A stretch of 64,000 nt of DNA from Pandoraea captiosa. GTDB taxonomy: Bacteria; Pseudomonadota; Gammaproteobacteria; Burkholderiales; Burkholderiaceae. Location: assembly GCF_902459775.1 (NCBI RefSeq), contig NZ_CABPSQ010000008.1, positions 186,001 to 250,000 of the forward strand, given 5' to 3'. A model generated the notes under the pieces. That model saw only the letters and a list, made by a program, of their open reading frames with translations. It was not told the origin of the DNA and made no database searches. The position numbers and the translations under genes are program-made. Positions 40,220-48,013 of the stretch are shown in pieces (positions within the stretch are counted from its first letter, which is position 1; the number at the start of each line of letters is the position of its first letter).

Positions 40220-40254
40220 GAACCGAGTGTGGAATACCAGCCGCTAAACGTGAT

Positions 40255-40287
40255 AACCTATTGGTTGTTATTGAAAACCATTTGGTT
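40255..40287. promoter_or_regulatory. Two matched operators of the CI-like repressor
   Basis: AACCTATTGGTT (40255-40266) and AACCATTTGGTT (40276-40287): identical AACC/GGTT arms around four A/T bases, centres 21 bp apart, two helical turns. They lie between the repressor and the divergent gene at 40386. Confidence 0.8.
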
Positions 40288-40385
40288 TATTGAAGGTGCT
40301 CTGCGTAGCTGGTGGCGCGGCAGATTGTCCTCGCTTGCATAGTCGATTTTCGGGCTGAGCTTTGCTCTTATATAGGATGGGCGGC

Positions 40386-41132
40386 ATGCAGAATCAGAAG
40401 GCGGCGAAAGTCATTGTCCAATGCGCAAAAGTGGGATTGGCCTCCGGACTTTTCGGGGCTATGCTGACCGTGACTTTCTTCGTTGGTGGCAGTTCGATCA
40501 CGTCGATCGACGTTGGCACTGCCGGTATCTTGAGGGCGGCGCTGCTTGCAGGTGCGACCGGCGTCGGAGCATACCTCTTCATATTGCAGCGGCGTTTGGC
40601 GGGCGAGGGCGATACCACCTCGCGTCGAGTCATATCTGCCCGCAGAGTTCCGAGAAAGGCCGTGACGTGTCTTGTCGCCTTATTGATGCTGAGCACGCTA
40701 TGCGTGGTGTTGGATCGAGCTACGAAACGGCGGTTGCAGACGTACCTAGCGTCCACTACAGCTTCATCCTCGGAAACGGAGGTACTTAGAGCAATGGGAA
40801 TCGGTCACAGCGATCAGCTCCCAGGGATGTATCTATGGCAAGGGGACGAGGACAGTGTGGGACGACGGTTGGATGAGATACGTCGTCAGGAGGCGCAACT
40901 CTTTGAGCAAAGCATCGGTTTTGCCATACCGTTCGGTACTACGGCGGTATTGAAATCGTGCGCCCGCAATTTGTACGAGCGGCGTTTAGCTAGTCTGGAT
41001 GTGATGGTCCGCTTAGCCGGGAATCGATATGGGCCGGACTCGTTAATCGAGAGTTACATGGACGCTCGGCGCGTGCTTCACGACCAGTGGGCGAAGTGCT
41101 ACAAGATAGCAAATAATCTTTCTGCTGACTGA
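40386..41132 (+). CDS. Unrecognised membrane protein
   Basis: A 248-residue protein with three hydrophobic segments in its first half (KVGLASGLFGAMLTVTFFVG; ILRAALLAGATGVGAYLFIL; TCLVALLMLSTLCVVLDRA) and a soluble, charged second half with a few cysteines. The start at 40386 has AGGA eight bases upstream. First gene of a plus-strand trio that appears to be under the CI-like repressor. No family recognised; exclusion or cargo roles are possible. Confidence 0.65.
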   Translation: MQNQKAAKVIVQCAKVGLASGLFGAMLTVTFFVGGSSITSIDVGTAGILRAALLAGATGVGAYLFILQRRLAGEGDTTSRRVISARRVPRKAVTCLVALLMLSTLCVVLDRATKRRLQTYLASTTASSSETEVLRAMGIGHSDQLPGMYLWQGDEDSVGRRLDEIRRQEAQLFEQSIGFAIPFGTTAVLKSCARNLYERRLASLDVMVRLAGNRYGPDSLIESYMDARRVLHDQWAKCYKIANNLSAD

Positions 41133-41149
41133 GCTTGAGATTCCTCGCT

Positions 41150-41491
41150 ATGGAAATTTCAGACGAGTTGCTCCCGCGACGTTCTCCACGCATACCTAAG
41201 GTATGCAGTCTCACTTTCGTTGCGGCAATCGTTGTCGTCGCTTCCGCCTCGACGGCGGCTGCAGAATACGACGCATGTATGGCGCGTGCTCAAGCTATCC
41301 AAATAACGGCTCAGGTGAGGGACAACGGCGTTAGTCGGCATGAGTATGAGACTGGCTACGCTAAGCAATGGGGACGGCCGCCGAATGCAGCAGAAAACGA
41401 AGTTTTGACCATCGTTTACGCAACGCCGAACTATTCTCCTGCCCAGTTGTATCAGATCACAGTCGCCGGATGCCAGCGGTTGGTGCGCTGA
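41150..41491 (+). CDS. Unrecognised secreted protein
   Basis: A 113-residue protein with a signal peptide after a basic lead (PRIPKVCSLTFVAAIVVVAS, cleavage probably near STAAA/EYDA). The mature part of about 75 residues has two cysteines near its ends, allowing one disulphide. It follows the membrane-protein gene by 17 bp. No family recognised. A periplasmic partner of the preceding protein is plausible but unproven. Confidence 0.65.
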   Translation: MEISDELLPRRSPRIPKVCSLTFVAAIVVVASASTAAAEYDACMARAQAIQITAQVRDNGVSRHEYETGYAKQWGRPPNAAENEVLTIVYATPNYSPAQLYQITVAGCQRLVR

Positions 41492-41567
41492 TTTGCATCG
41501 AGCATCGGCGTTTGACGCAATCGCATCGTAAATTTCCAAAATTCCAATCTACCTTCTGAGAGTCATT

Positions 41568-41930
41568 ATGCCCCGCTTTGACGACATGGAATTTACGCGG
41601 TATGACGAAGAGGAGGCGCTGCGCCGCTATACGGAGGAACGTGAGCGTGAGGAGGAGGACGAGCGCAGGAAAAAGAACGAAAGAATCGAGGCCATGTATG
41701 AAGACGATCGTCGCCGGAATGACGAGGAAGACGATGAGAAACGCGACCGTGAGTCCGAAAGTCGCGGTCACAAGACGAGAACGCCGGAGGAATCGGCACG
41801 TATTGGCCGCTCTAATGCTCTGATTGTTAAAGGTCTTCTAACAGTGGCTGCCGCAGCGGTGGGAGCGTGTTTGACGCTCGTTGTTGCGGCTGTTGCAGAG
41901 AATGTACGTCAAACGCCCAAGCGCGGGTAA
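41568..41930 (+). CDS. Highly charged C-tail-anchored membrane protein
   Basis: A 120-residue protein. About the first 80 residues are almost all Glu, Asp, Arg and Lys (EEREREEEDERRKKNERIEA), likely a single long charged helix. A hydrophobic segment near the C-terminus (LLTVAAAAVGACLTLVVAAV) would anchor it. GAGAG lies upstream of the ATG. Third of a run of envelope-directed proteins. Confidence 0.65.
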   Translation: MPRFDDMEFTRYDEEEALRRYTEEREREEEDERRKKNERIEAMYEDDRRRNDEEDDEKRDRESESRGHKTRTPEESARIGRSNALIVKGLLTVAAAAVGACLTLVVAAVAENVRQTPKRG

Positions 41931-42294
41931 TCACTGACAGGCCACACCGGAAGGATTGCCGCAGCTATTTTTGCTTTAGCTGCGCCGACGCCTCCCATGT
42001 TCACGGCTCTCAGTCACGGAACGCTATTTATCACAGAGGACGACATTGCAACGAAATTTTGGACACGATCAAGGCTGGTGGCAGCGAACATCAGACGCCA
42101 GCAATGATAAGCCTTCGGCGAGTGCCTAGGTCGTCACGATCTTGCAACAAATGCCACGGAATCCTACTTTGGCTGACCCCACGAAAAATTTCGTCTGATC
42201 CTACGCGCTTGCCGCCGCCGAACTAAGATAAATATAGACAAGCAATTATCAAAAAATTGACTTGCGCTTCTCAATAAAAAGGAAAAAACAGCGC
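41931..42294. promoter_or_regulatory. Gene-free stretch and promoter region before the second Cro-like gene
   Basis: No supported gene in these 364 bp. At 42219-42230 is CGAACTAAGATA, also found at 29651-29662 before the other Cro-like gene. Nearer the start, CAAG...AATT (42239-42247) and AATT..CTTG (42255-42264) form a loose inverted repeat containing a possible -35 (TTGACT at 42257). Confidence 0.5.
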
Positions 42295-42492
42295 ATGTAC
42301 ATCACATCAAATCACGTGAAAATCGCCGTTGACAGGCTCGGCGGCCCCACCAAGACTGCCCATGCCTGCGCGGTCAGTAACGCCACGGTTCATTTGTGGC
42401 TGAACGCAGGTCGGATTCCAAACATCGACAAGGCTCTAGTCGTCGCAAAGGCGGCCGGAATGGACGTACAGTTGCTGCGAGGGACGAGATGA
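42295..42492 (+). CDS. Second Cro/YdaS-like helix-turn-helix protein
   Basis: A 65-residue DNA-binding protein (VKIAVDRLGGPTKTAHACAV, then SNATVHLWLNAGRIPNIDKA) clearly related in pattern to the one at 29730. The ATG at 42295 has AAAGGA 11 bases upstream. It overlaps the next gene by ATGA. In YdaS/YdaT pairs of prophages, the first is a Cro-like repressor and the second a CII-like or toxic partner; this pair might be similar, but the partner is not recognisable. Confidence 0.8.
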   Translation: MYITSNHVKIAVDRLGGPTKTAHACAVSNATVHLWLNAGRIPNIDKALVVAKAAGMDVQLLRGTR

Positions 42493-42776
42493 ACGACAAA
42501 CTCATCCAAGCGAAAGCACAGGCGCTCGTTCAAGAAGGAATCGCCCTATATAGCGGAGGTGACCGTCGTCATCCGAATAGAGAGCTCAACAGCGGCACCG
42601 TTCACGAACTCAGCCACCAACAGGTAGTGCAAGGCGTCATTGCGCTGCTCCTTCAATGCAATATCGCCTCCGGTTCGGCGGGGGATATCGACCTCTACAA
42701 GCTCAATAGCCTGTACCTGCGAGAGCTAGATGTGCGTCGGAAGGTCAATGAAATTCTACAAGGGCGGCGCTTGTAA
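42489..42776 (+). CDS. Unrecognised protein coupled to the Cro-like gene
   Basis: A 95-residue, mostly helical protein (KLIQAKAQALVQEGIALYSG; HELSHQQVVQGVIALLLQCN; KLNSLYLRELDVRRKVNEIL). The start ATG overlaps the previous stop, so translation is coupled. No family recognised. It ends 65 bp before the convergent integrase gene. Confidence 0.7.
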   Translation: MNDKLIQAKAQALVQEGIALYSGGDRRHPNRELNSGTVHELSHQQVVQGVIALLLQCNIASGSAGDIDLYKLNSLYLRELDVRRKVNEILQGRRL

Positions 42777-42840
42777 CGTGAACGGGGGCAGTGTCTCGCC
42801 CCCTTAGAGCAATGAAGGCCGGATAGCGAGCACGCAGTGG

Positions 42841-43932
42841 TTAGCTGTCCGATTTGCTCGCCTCGTTAGGTAGCATCGTTTTTGACATTCCGTCCAGCTT
42901 GTCAATAAGCATGCTTGTTTGCAAGTGACTATATCGTTTCAGGCATTGCATCGTCCGGTGCCCGGAAATCGCGGCCACTTCGATAAGGTTGAACCCACCT
43001 TCTACCAAAGAGCTAATGCGCTCGTGCCGAAGATCGTGGAATCGTAGATCTTGCAGAAACGGATCCCGTGCCAGATCGTCGAGTGCCGATCCGGCATTGT
43101 TCTTGTCAAGTTCATATGTTTGTCTGGCACGCTTAACCGCTCGCTGGAATGCGGCCGATAGACTCGTGCCGTTCTTTGAGAAAAGTTTTCCATCCACCCG
43201 AAGGGGAAGGGCAGCGATGGTGCGGGTCGCTTCTCGGGACAGTGGAACAGTTCGTGTATCGCCGTTCTTGGTGAGAGGGAGCCAGACCACCCTTTTTTCG
43301 AGGTCGACAAATCGCCATTCCAAACTGAGAATTTCGGAGCGGCGCATGCCAGTCTCCAGAGCAATACGAATCATTGCCTGGAGGTCTGGCGAGAAGCGAG
43401 CGGCGTGGAGTAAGTAGCCGAGCTCTTTAGGGGCGACGCGGCGCTCCCTCGGCTTACTATTTGAGGGTTTGCGAATCTGGCTCATCGGGTTTGTTTCAAG
43501 CAACATCCAGTCACGGCAGCACGCAGTCAGCACCGCAGACAGACAATCCAAATACCGACGGGCGCTAGCCGGTGCAAGCGAGGATCGAAGGAGTTTGTCC
43601 CGTTCGGCGACAAGATCTTGGCGGGTTATCGTGTCTACACGGCGCTTCGCAAGCGCTGCGATTTTCCAATACTTCAGAAGATATTGCTCGGAGTCCCGCC
43701 CTCGTTTGATAGGTAGGATTTCGGCGGTGTACCGGTCGATTGCATCTGCCAGCGTGAGCTTCAGTGATATCGTAGCTCGAAGCCTTTGCTCCACCACGCC
43801 GCACGCAAACAATACCTTCTGCTGTGCCTCCCAGCGTTGTGCCTCGACTTCAGTATCGAAGCTTTGAGTGACAGTGTGTCCCTTGGCGGTAACGCGTACT
43901 TGAAATTTTTTGCCGTGACGACGAATGCTCAT
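42841..43932 (-). CDS. Tyrosine recombinase (integrase) of the guaA element
   Basis: A 363-residue phage-type integrase. N-terminal arm-binding domain ([20 protein letters not shown]), core-binding domain (about residues 60-150), and a catalytic domain with Arg197 (ETGMRRSEI), Lys222 ([12 protein letters not shown]), HxxR at 299-302 ([10 protein letters not shown]), His325 (SGHRTMQ) and Tyr334 (KRYSHLQ). All catalytic residues are present. It lies beside attR and is transcribed inward from it; the right-hand arm motifs lie 13-32 bp before its start, so integrase binding may repress its own gene. Confidence 0.95.
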   Translation of the reverse strand: MSIRRHGKKFQVRVTAKGHTVTQSFDTEVEAQRWEAQQKVLFACGVVEQRLRATISLKLTLADAIDRYTAEILPIKRGRDSEQYLLKYWKIAALAKRRVDTITRQDLVAERDKLLRSSLAPASARRYLDCLSAVLTACCRDWMLLETNPMSQIRKPSNSKPRERRVAPKELGYLLHAARFSPDLQAMIRIALETGMRRSEILSLEWRFVDLEKRVVWLPLTKNGDTRTVPLSREATRTIAALPLRVDGKLFSKNGTSLSAAFQRAVKRARQTYELDKNNAGSALDDLARDPFLQDLRFHDLRHERISSLVEGGFNLIEVAAISGHRTMQCLKRYSHLQTSMLIDKLDGMSKTMLPNEASKSDS

Positions 43933-43944
43933 TGTTTTGGCCTT

Positions 43945-43964
43945 TTGGACAAGGCTTGGACAAG
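43945..43964 (+). promoter_or_regulatory. Paired integrase arm-type motifs, right end
   Basis: TTGGACAAG at 43945-43953 and again at 43956-43964, 11-bp period, same orientation and spacing as the left pair (27701-27720). It lies 43 bp from attR and directly upstream of the integrase start. Confidence 0.7.
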
Positions 43965-44006
43965 AACAAACTGAAACCGCGAGAACCCCAGTCAGCTAAG
44001 GCTATG

Positions 44007-44101
44007 GGCAAGGTCTCGAACCGCATCATCAACGAAGTGCGTGGCCTGAACCGGGTGGTGTACGACATCTCGGGCAAGCCGCCTGCGACGATCGAGTGGG
44101 A
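44007..44101 (+). other. attR: right copy of the guaA 3'-end repeat
   Basis: A fragment of guaA coding sequence matching 27488-27582 with one mismatch, followed by a TAA stop. It is the original chromosomal 3' end, now cut off from its gene. Confidence 0.95.
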
Positions 44102-44152
44102 GTAATCCCCCGTCCGGCATGGACCGGCACGAAAGAACGGTAAGTCACTGCC

Positions 44153-44178
44153 AAGCCCGCGTAACTGCGGGCTTTTTT
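44153..44178 (+). terminator. Original guaA terminator, displaced
   Basis: Arms AAGCCCGC (44153-44160) and GCGGGCTT (44167-44174) around GTAACT, then Ts to 44178. Its position 47 bp past the attR stop suggests it served guaA before insertion. Confidence 0.85.
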
Positions 44179-44206
44179 CATCTGCGCGACAGTCCGCGAT
44201 CGGTCA

Positions 44207-45121
44207 TCAACCCGGTCCATCACTCGCGGCGGCAAGCAGCGGTACCAGCACATCGCTGATCGGCGTGGCGATGCCGTGAATTCTGCCGCGACGTGAAATG
44301 ATCGCGTTGCGCACCGCCCATTCGAGCGGCCTTCCGGCGACCCGATCCGTAAGGATCGACGTGCCCATGTCGGCGGGCGCCGCCTGAAACTTGTCCAGAA
44401 TCGCTTGCGGCACCTCGTCGCCAAGTTCAGCGCCCTCCGCCCGCGCGACCGCCAGACATTCCTGCAGATAGTCCAGCGTGAGCCGTGCGATATCGGATCG
44501 AGCGAACATGCCCGAACGACGCTGCGTAAGCGCCATGAGCCCCGCGGCGGCGTTTTGCAGCAGCTTGCGCCACGCGAGAGACCGGAAATCGGCCGCCAGT
44601 TCCACCGAACAGAATGTGCCTTGCAATGCCCGCGCTACCACGCGGGAAGCCGATGTGTCCGGCACGGTGATGCGTACGTCGCCGCGCAAGCGTACCGAAC
44701 CATCGGATTGCGCCTGCGCGGGAAACCACACAACGGCCGGCACGATCCCGTCGTGCTGGACGTGCCGGACGTGCCGGAGGTAGGGGGCAACCGTCTCCAA
44801 CTGTTCCACGCCGTTTTGCAGAACGCACACAACCGTATCCGGACCGACCAGCGCCGCAAGCCAGTCCTTCGCCGCGTGGGTCTGCGTCGCCTTGACCGCA
44901 AGCAATACCAGATCAGCTCTGCGCTCGACCTTGCTGGGATTCGTATGGATGGGACCGGGGACGGTGATGGTGCGATCTCCGTCATGCAACGTCAGATGAT
45001 CGCGAGACGTACGCCCGCACAACATCGGCGTTCGACCGGCGTCGTGTAGCGCAGCCGCAATCGTGGTGCCGATGGCCCCCGGTCCAACGACGGCGACGGA
45101 TGTCAGGGTTTCAGTATTCAT
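44207..45121 (-). CDS. 2-dehydropantoate 2-reductase-like protein
   Basis: Ketopantoate reductase (PanE/ApbA) family, NADPH-dependent. N-terminal Rossmann loop VAVVGPGAIGTTIAAAL, then LVLLAVKATQTHAA, VCVLQNGVEQLE and the C-terminal LAWRKLLQNAAAGLMALTQR with the family Lys. The start at 45121 has AGGAG upstream. Length 304. Divergent from an RpiR regulator; outside a pantothenate cluster, so the true substrate may be a different 2-keto acid. Confidence 0.88.
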   Translation of the reverse strand: MNTETLTSVAVVGPGAIGTTIAAALHDAGRTPMLCGRTSRDHLTLHDGDRTITVPGPIHTNPSKVERRADLVLLAVKATQTHAAKDWLAALVGPDTVVCVLQNGVEQLETVAPYLRHVRHVQHDGIVPAVVWFPAQAQSDGSVRLRGDVRITVPDTSASRVVARALQGTFCSVELAADFRSLAWRKLLQNAAAGLMALTQRRSGMFARSDIARLTLDYLQECLAVARAEGAELGDEVPQAILDKFQAAPADMGTSILTDRVAGRPLEWAVRNAIISRRGRIHGIATPISDVLVPLLAAASDGPG

Positions 45122-45189
45122 CAAAGCGCTCCTTGGGTTTCGTTGCACCGCGCTCGCTCGCGCAGCGGTTGTGTGCTCTCCATTCGCTG

Positions 45190-45203
45190 TGTAACATATT
45201 ACA
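45190..45203. promoter_or_regulatory. Operator-like palindrome before the RpiR gene
   Basis: TGTAACATATTACA: arms TGTAA and TTACA around CATA, ending one base before the regulator's ATG. It resembles the TGTAAT-type sites of HexR/RpiR regulators and would suit autoregulation and control of the divergent reductase. Confidence 0.6.
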
Positions 45204-45204
45204 A

Positions 45205-46089
45205 ATGAATTCTGATAATTGTAATGAAATTTCAGGCGAGGGCGACCGCCTCGGACAGTGGCTGGGGAGCATTCAGGCCCGCAGTGGCGGTCTCGCGGCC
45301 AGCGAAGCCAAGGTGGTCGCGCTATTGCTGGCCGATCCGTTGTTCGTCGGCGCGAGCACGGCTGCGCAGGTGGCGGCCCGTGCGGGCGTATCGCCACCAA
45401 GCGTGGTGCGAGCTGCACGGGCGATCGGGTTCGGCGGCTTCACCGAACTCAAGATCGAGATCGCCCGCGCACGCGGCACTACGCGGTTCTTCGCGCCACC
45501 CGAAGCTCTGGGTGCCGACGCGACGTCCGCCGCCGTGCTGGAAACCTCGATTCGCGCAGGCACGGACGCCCTGACCGCACTTGGCGGCGCAGTCGAACTC
45601 GCTGCGCTCGACAAGGCGGTCGATACGATCCTCGCCGCGCGACAGGTGATGGCGTTCGGGGCCGGCCCGTCATCGACGGTCGCCGCCGATGCCGTTTTTC
45701 GGCTACGTGCGGTAGGGGTGACGACGATCAGCATTCCGGACCATCTGTCGGCCATGATCGCAACGCGCCTGTTCGGACCCGGCGACGTCGTCATTGCCGT
45801 CAGCTCCACCGGGCGAACGGCCACGACGCTTGCCGTCGCCGATTCGGCGGCGTCTGCCGGCGCCACGCTCATTGCCATTACCAACCAGTACGGCACGCCG
45901 CTGGCCAACCTTGCCGACGTTGCTCTGGTCGTCGGCGGTGCGCCGCTACCGGCGCAGATGGCCGCCGCGGGCAGCCGGCTGGCCCAACTCGTTGTCGTCG
46001 ACGCACTGGTCGCGGCGATTGCGTTGCGTGACCCGGCTCGCAGCCGAAGGGCAGAGCGGGCAGGCATCGACCTGCCCGATATCGACTGA
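45205..46089 (+). CDS. MurR/RpiR-family transcriptional regulator
   Basis: N-terminal RpiR helix-turn-helix (SEAKVVALLLADPLFVGAST; AAQVAARAGVSPPSVVRAAR; IGFGGFTELKIEIAR) and a C-terminal SIS sugar-phosphate-binding domain (MAFGAGPSSTVAADAVFRLR; DVVIAVSSTGRTATTLAVAD). Length 294. Its last base is the first base of the EamA gene start (TGATG), making a two-gene operon. The ligand is unknown. Confidence 0.92.
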   Translation: MNSDNCNEISGEGDRLGQWLGSIQARSGGLAASEAKVVALLLADPLFVGASTAAQVAARAGVSPPSVVRAARAIGFGGFTELKIEIARARGTTRFFAPPEALGADATSAAVLETSIRAGTDALTALGGAVELAALDKAVDTILAARQVMAFGAGPSSTVAADAVFRLRAVGVTTISIPDHLSAMIATRLFGPGDVVIAVSSTGRTATTLAVADSAASAGATLIAITNQYGTPLANLADVALVVGGAPLPAQMAAAGSRLAQLVVVDALVAAIALRDPARSRRAERAGIDLPDID

Positions 46090-46952
46090 TGCAACCCGCC
46101 ATCGTGGCCATGGTGCTGGCCGCAGCGCTCGCCCATGCGGTATGGAATCTCGCCTCGAAGTACAAGCGAGGGAATACCGTGCTGTTCGTCTGGGCCTACA
46201 CCTGCGTCTCGACGATGTGGTGTGTGCCGATCGGCGTTGCCCTCATGGCAAGAGACCACCAGACGCTCGACTGGCGGCTTGCCGTGGCGGCTGCGGTTTC
46301 GGCAGCGTTGCACATTGCGTACTCGAAGACCTTGCAGGACGGGTACGACCGCGCTGAGCTCGGCGTGGTGTATCCGATCGCTCGCGGCACGGCGCCCATG
46401 CTCACGATGCTGGTTGCCGTCGCGCTGATGGGAGAGAGGCTGCGGGCCATGGCGCTGATTGGCGCGTTGCTCATCGTTGCCGGGATGCTTGTTGTCACCG
46501 GCAACCCTTTCAGGAGCGGTAGCCGCCGACCGCTGCAGGGCGTCTTGTGGGGCGCCGCCACCGGCACCACCATCGCGAGCTACACCCTCTGGGACAGCTA
46601 CTCGGTCACCGTGTGGCATCTGGCGCCTGTCAGCTACTACGCCTGTACGCTGCTGTTGCAGAGCTTGATGCTAGCGCCTGTCGCGTTGCGGCATCGGCAT
46701 CAGATCTCAGCGACACTGCGCGCCGACGCGGTACCGATTCTCATCGTGGCGATGTGTTCGCCGCTGGCCTACATCCTGGTGCTGACGGCCATGCAAACTG
46801 CCCCGGTGGCGCTGGTCGCGCCTTTGCGGGAGTCGTCGATCGTGGTCGGGGCGCTGCTCGCCTATCGGCTCTTCCGCGAAAACCATCTCGCTCGTCGTAT
46901 CGTCGGCGCGATGGTCGTACTGGCCGGAATCGTGGCGATCAGCTGGAATTGA
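46089..46952 (+). CDS. EamA/DMT-family transporter
   Basis: Ten membrane segments in two homologous halves (MVLAAALAHAVWNLASKYKR at the start; LVAPLRESSIVVGALLAYRL near the end). Length 287. Translation-coupled to the RpiR regulator, which probably controls it. Substrate unknown; a sugar acid or amino-acid-like metabolite would fit an SIS-domain regulator. Confidence 0.9.
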   Translation: MQPAIVAMVLAAALAHAVWNLASKYKRGNTVLFVWAYTCVSTMWCVPIGVALMARDHQTLDWRLAVAAAVSAALHIAYSKTLQDGYDRAELGVVYPIARGTAPMLTMLVAVALMGERLRAMALIGALLIVAGMLVVTGNPFRSGSRRPLQGVLWGAATGTTIASYTLWDSYSVTVWHLAPVSYYACTLLLQSLMLAPVALRHRHQISATLRADAVPILIVAMCSPLAYILVLTAMQTAPVALVAPLRESSIVVGALLAYRLFRENHLARRIVGAMVVLAGIVAISWN

Positions 46953-46959
46953 CCGCGCC

Positions 46960-47880
46960 TCAGGCCTTTGACGGCTGGCCCGTATTCGCTTCTCGAAACC
47001 ACGCCACCAGAAAGTCCGCCAGTGCCCGTGTCTTCGCAGGCAGGTGACGCTTGGTCGGATAGACGAGTTTGATGTCGGCGGCAGGCAGCGACCAGTCGGT
47101 CATCACGGCGCACAACTGACCGGATGCGAGATACGGCTGGATGTCCCACATCGAGCGCAGCAGAATGCCTTGCCCGTCGAGCGCCCAGACGGTGGCGGCG
47201 GCACCATCGTTCGTGCTCAGCATGCCGCGCACCTTGACGGTTTCCTCACGATGCGCTTGCCGAAAGTGCCACGTGCCGTAAGTCTCGTCACTCTCCCGAA
47301 TCACGATACATCGATGGGTGAGCAGGTCGGACGGCAGCATCGGCTCGCCCGCCGATGCCAGGTACCCAGGTGAGGCGCAGAGCACTCGCGCGTTGGCCAT
47401 CAACGGCCTTGCCGTCAGACGGGAATCCGGTAAATCGCCAAACCGGATCGCCGCATCGAAACCCTGCTCGACGAGATTCACCGCGCGATCCGTCAGGTGC
47501 AATTGCACTTCCACCTCGGGATAGGCACGCGCAAACGCCGAGAGCGCCGGCGCGATATGGGCGCGCCCGAAGCCCAGTGTGGCCGCAAGCCGAAGCAGAC
47601 CGCGCGGCGATGCCTGTGCGCCCGAGACGGCATGCTCCAAGGCGTCGAGTTCGCCGAGCACGCGAGCGCCATCGAGCAGGTACATCTCGCCTTCCGGCGT
47701 GAGGCTGATGCGTCGTGTCGTACGATGCAGCAATCGCACCCCGAGTCGATGCTCCAGTTGCGCCAGCCGACGACTCACCGCCGGCGGCGTGATCCCCATC
47801 TGCTGGGCCGCGGCCGCCATGCTGCCTTCCTTCATGAGTGTCATGAAAAAACGCAGATCGGAAAAACCGTCCACTGACAT
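46960..47880 (-). CDS. LysR-family regulator
   Basis: N-terminal winged helix (FFMTLMKEGSMAAAAQQMGI, then TPPAVSRRLAQLEHRLGVRL) and a periplasmic-binding-like effector domain with LLRLAATLGFGRAHIAP. The start at 47880 (MSVDGFSDLRFF) gives 306 residues; upstream codons would lie in the operator region. Divergent from the haloacetate-dehalogenase-like gene, its likely target. Confidence 0.92.
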   Translation of the reverse strand: MSVDGFSDLRFFMTLMKEGSMAAAAQQMGITPPAVSRRLAQLEHRLGVRLLHRTTRRISLTPEGEMYLLDGARVLGELDALEHAVSGAQASPRGLLRLAATLGFGRAHIAPALSAFARAYPEVEVQLHLTDRAVNLVEQGFDAAIRFGDLPDSRLTARPLMANARVLCASPGYLASAGEPMLPSDLLTHRCIVIRESDETYGTWHFRQAHREETVKVRGMLSTNDGAAATVWALDGQGILLRSMWDIQPYLASGQLCAVMTDWSLPAADIKLVYPTKRHLPAKTRALADFLVAWFREANTGQPSKA

Positions 47881-47905
47881 GTCGATTCGTGCATCAGGTT
47901 TAAGA

Positions 47906-47930
47906 ATGAAGTGATTCTGAGTCACTTTAT
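47906..47930. promoter_or_regulatory. LysR operator candidate
   Basis: ATGAAGTGA (47906-47914) and TCACTTTAT (47922-47930) form an inverted repeat with one G-T mismatch and a 7-bp spacer, midway between the LysR gene and the divergent hydrolase gene. Confidence 0.6.
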
Positions 47931-48013
47931 GTCGTTTTGCATCAGATATAGGATGTGCATGACCGCCGGTCGTGGATGGCGACCGCTCCGAACCTGATGT
48001 CAGCAAAGGGACT

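Larger units (their letters stand above)
27488..44101. mobile_element. Integrative element in the 3' end of guaA (about 16.5 kb)
   Basis: Bounded by a 95-bp direct repeat of the guaA 3' end; offset between copies is 16,519 bp. Carries a tyrosine integrase at the right end, a large primase-helicase-like replication protein, a recombination operon, a CI-like repressor, two Cro/YdaS-like proteins, a P-loop ATPase and unknown cargo. Gene density and base composition differ from the flanks, with several AT-rich non-coding patches. No structural phage genes, terminase, relaxase or conjugation genes are seen, so it is either a plasmid-like integrative replicon, a satellite dependent on a helper, or a decayed larger element. 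Confidence 0.93.

Noticed and set aside
41867-42226. A 119-codon frame, cysteine-rich
   Set aside because: Starts inside the charged membrane-protein gene, has no ribosome site and reads like random sequence.
27488-44101. Prophage interpretation of the guaA element
   Set aside because: No head, tail, terminase, portal or lysis genes are visible; integrase and repressor alone do not make a prophage.
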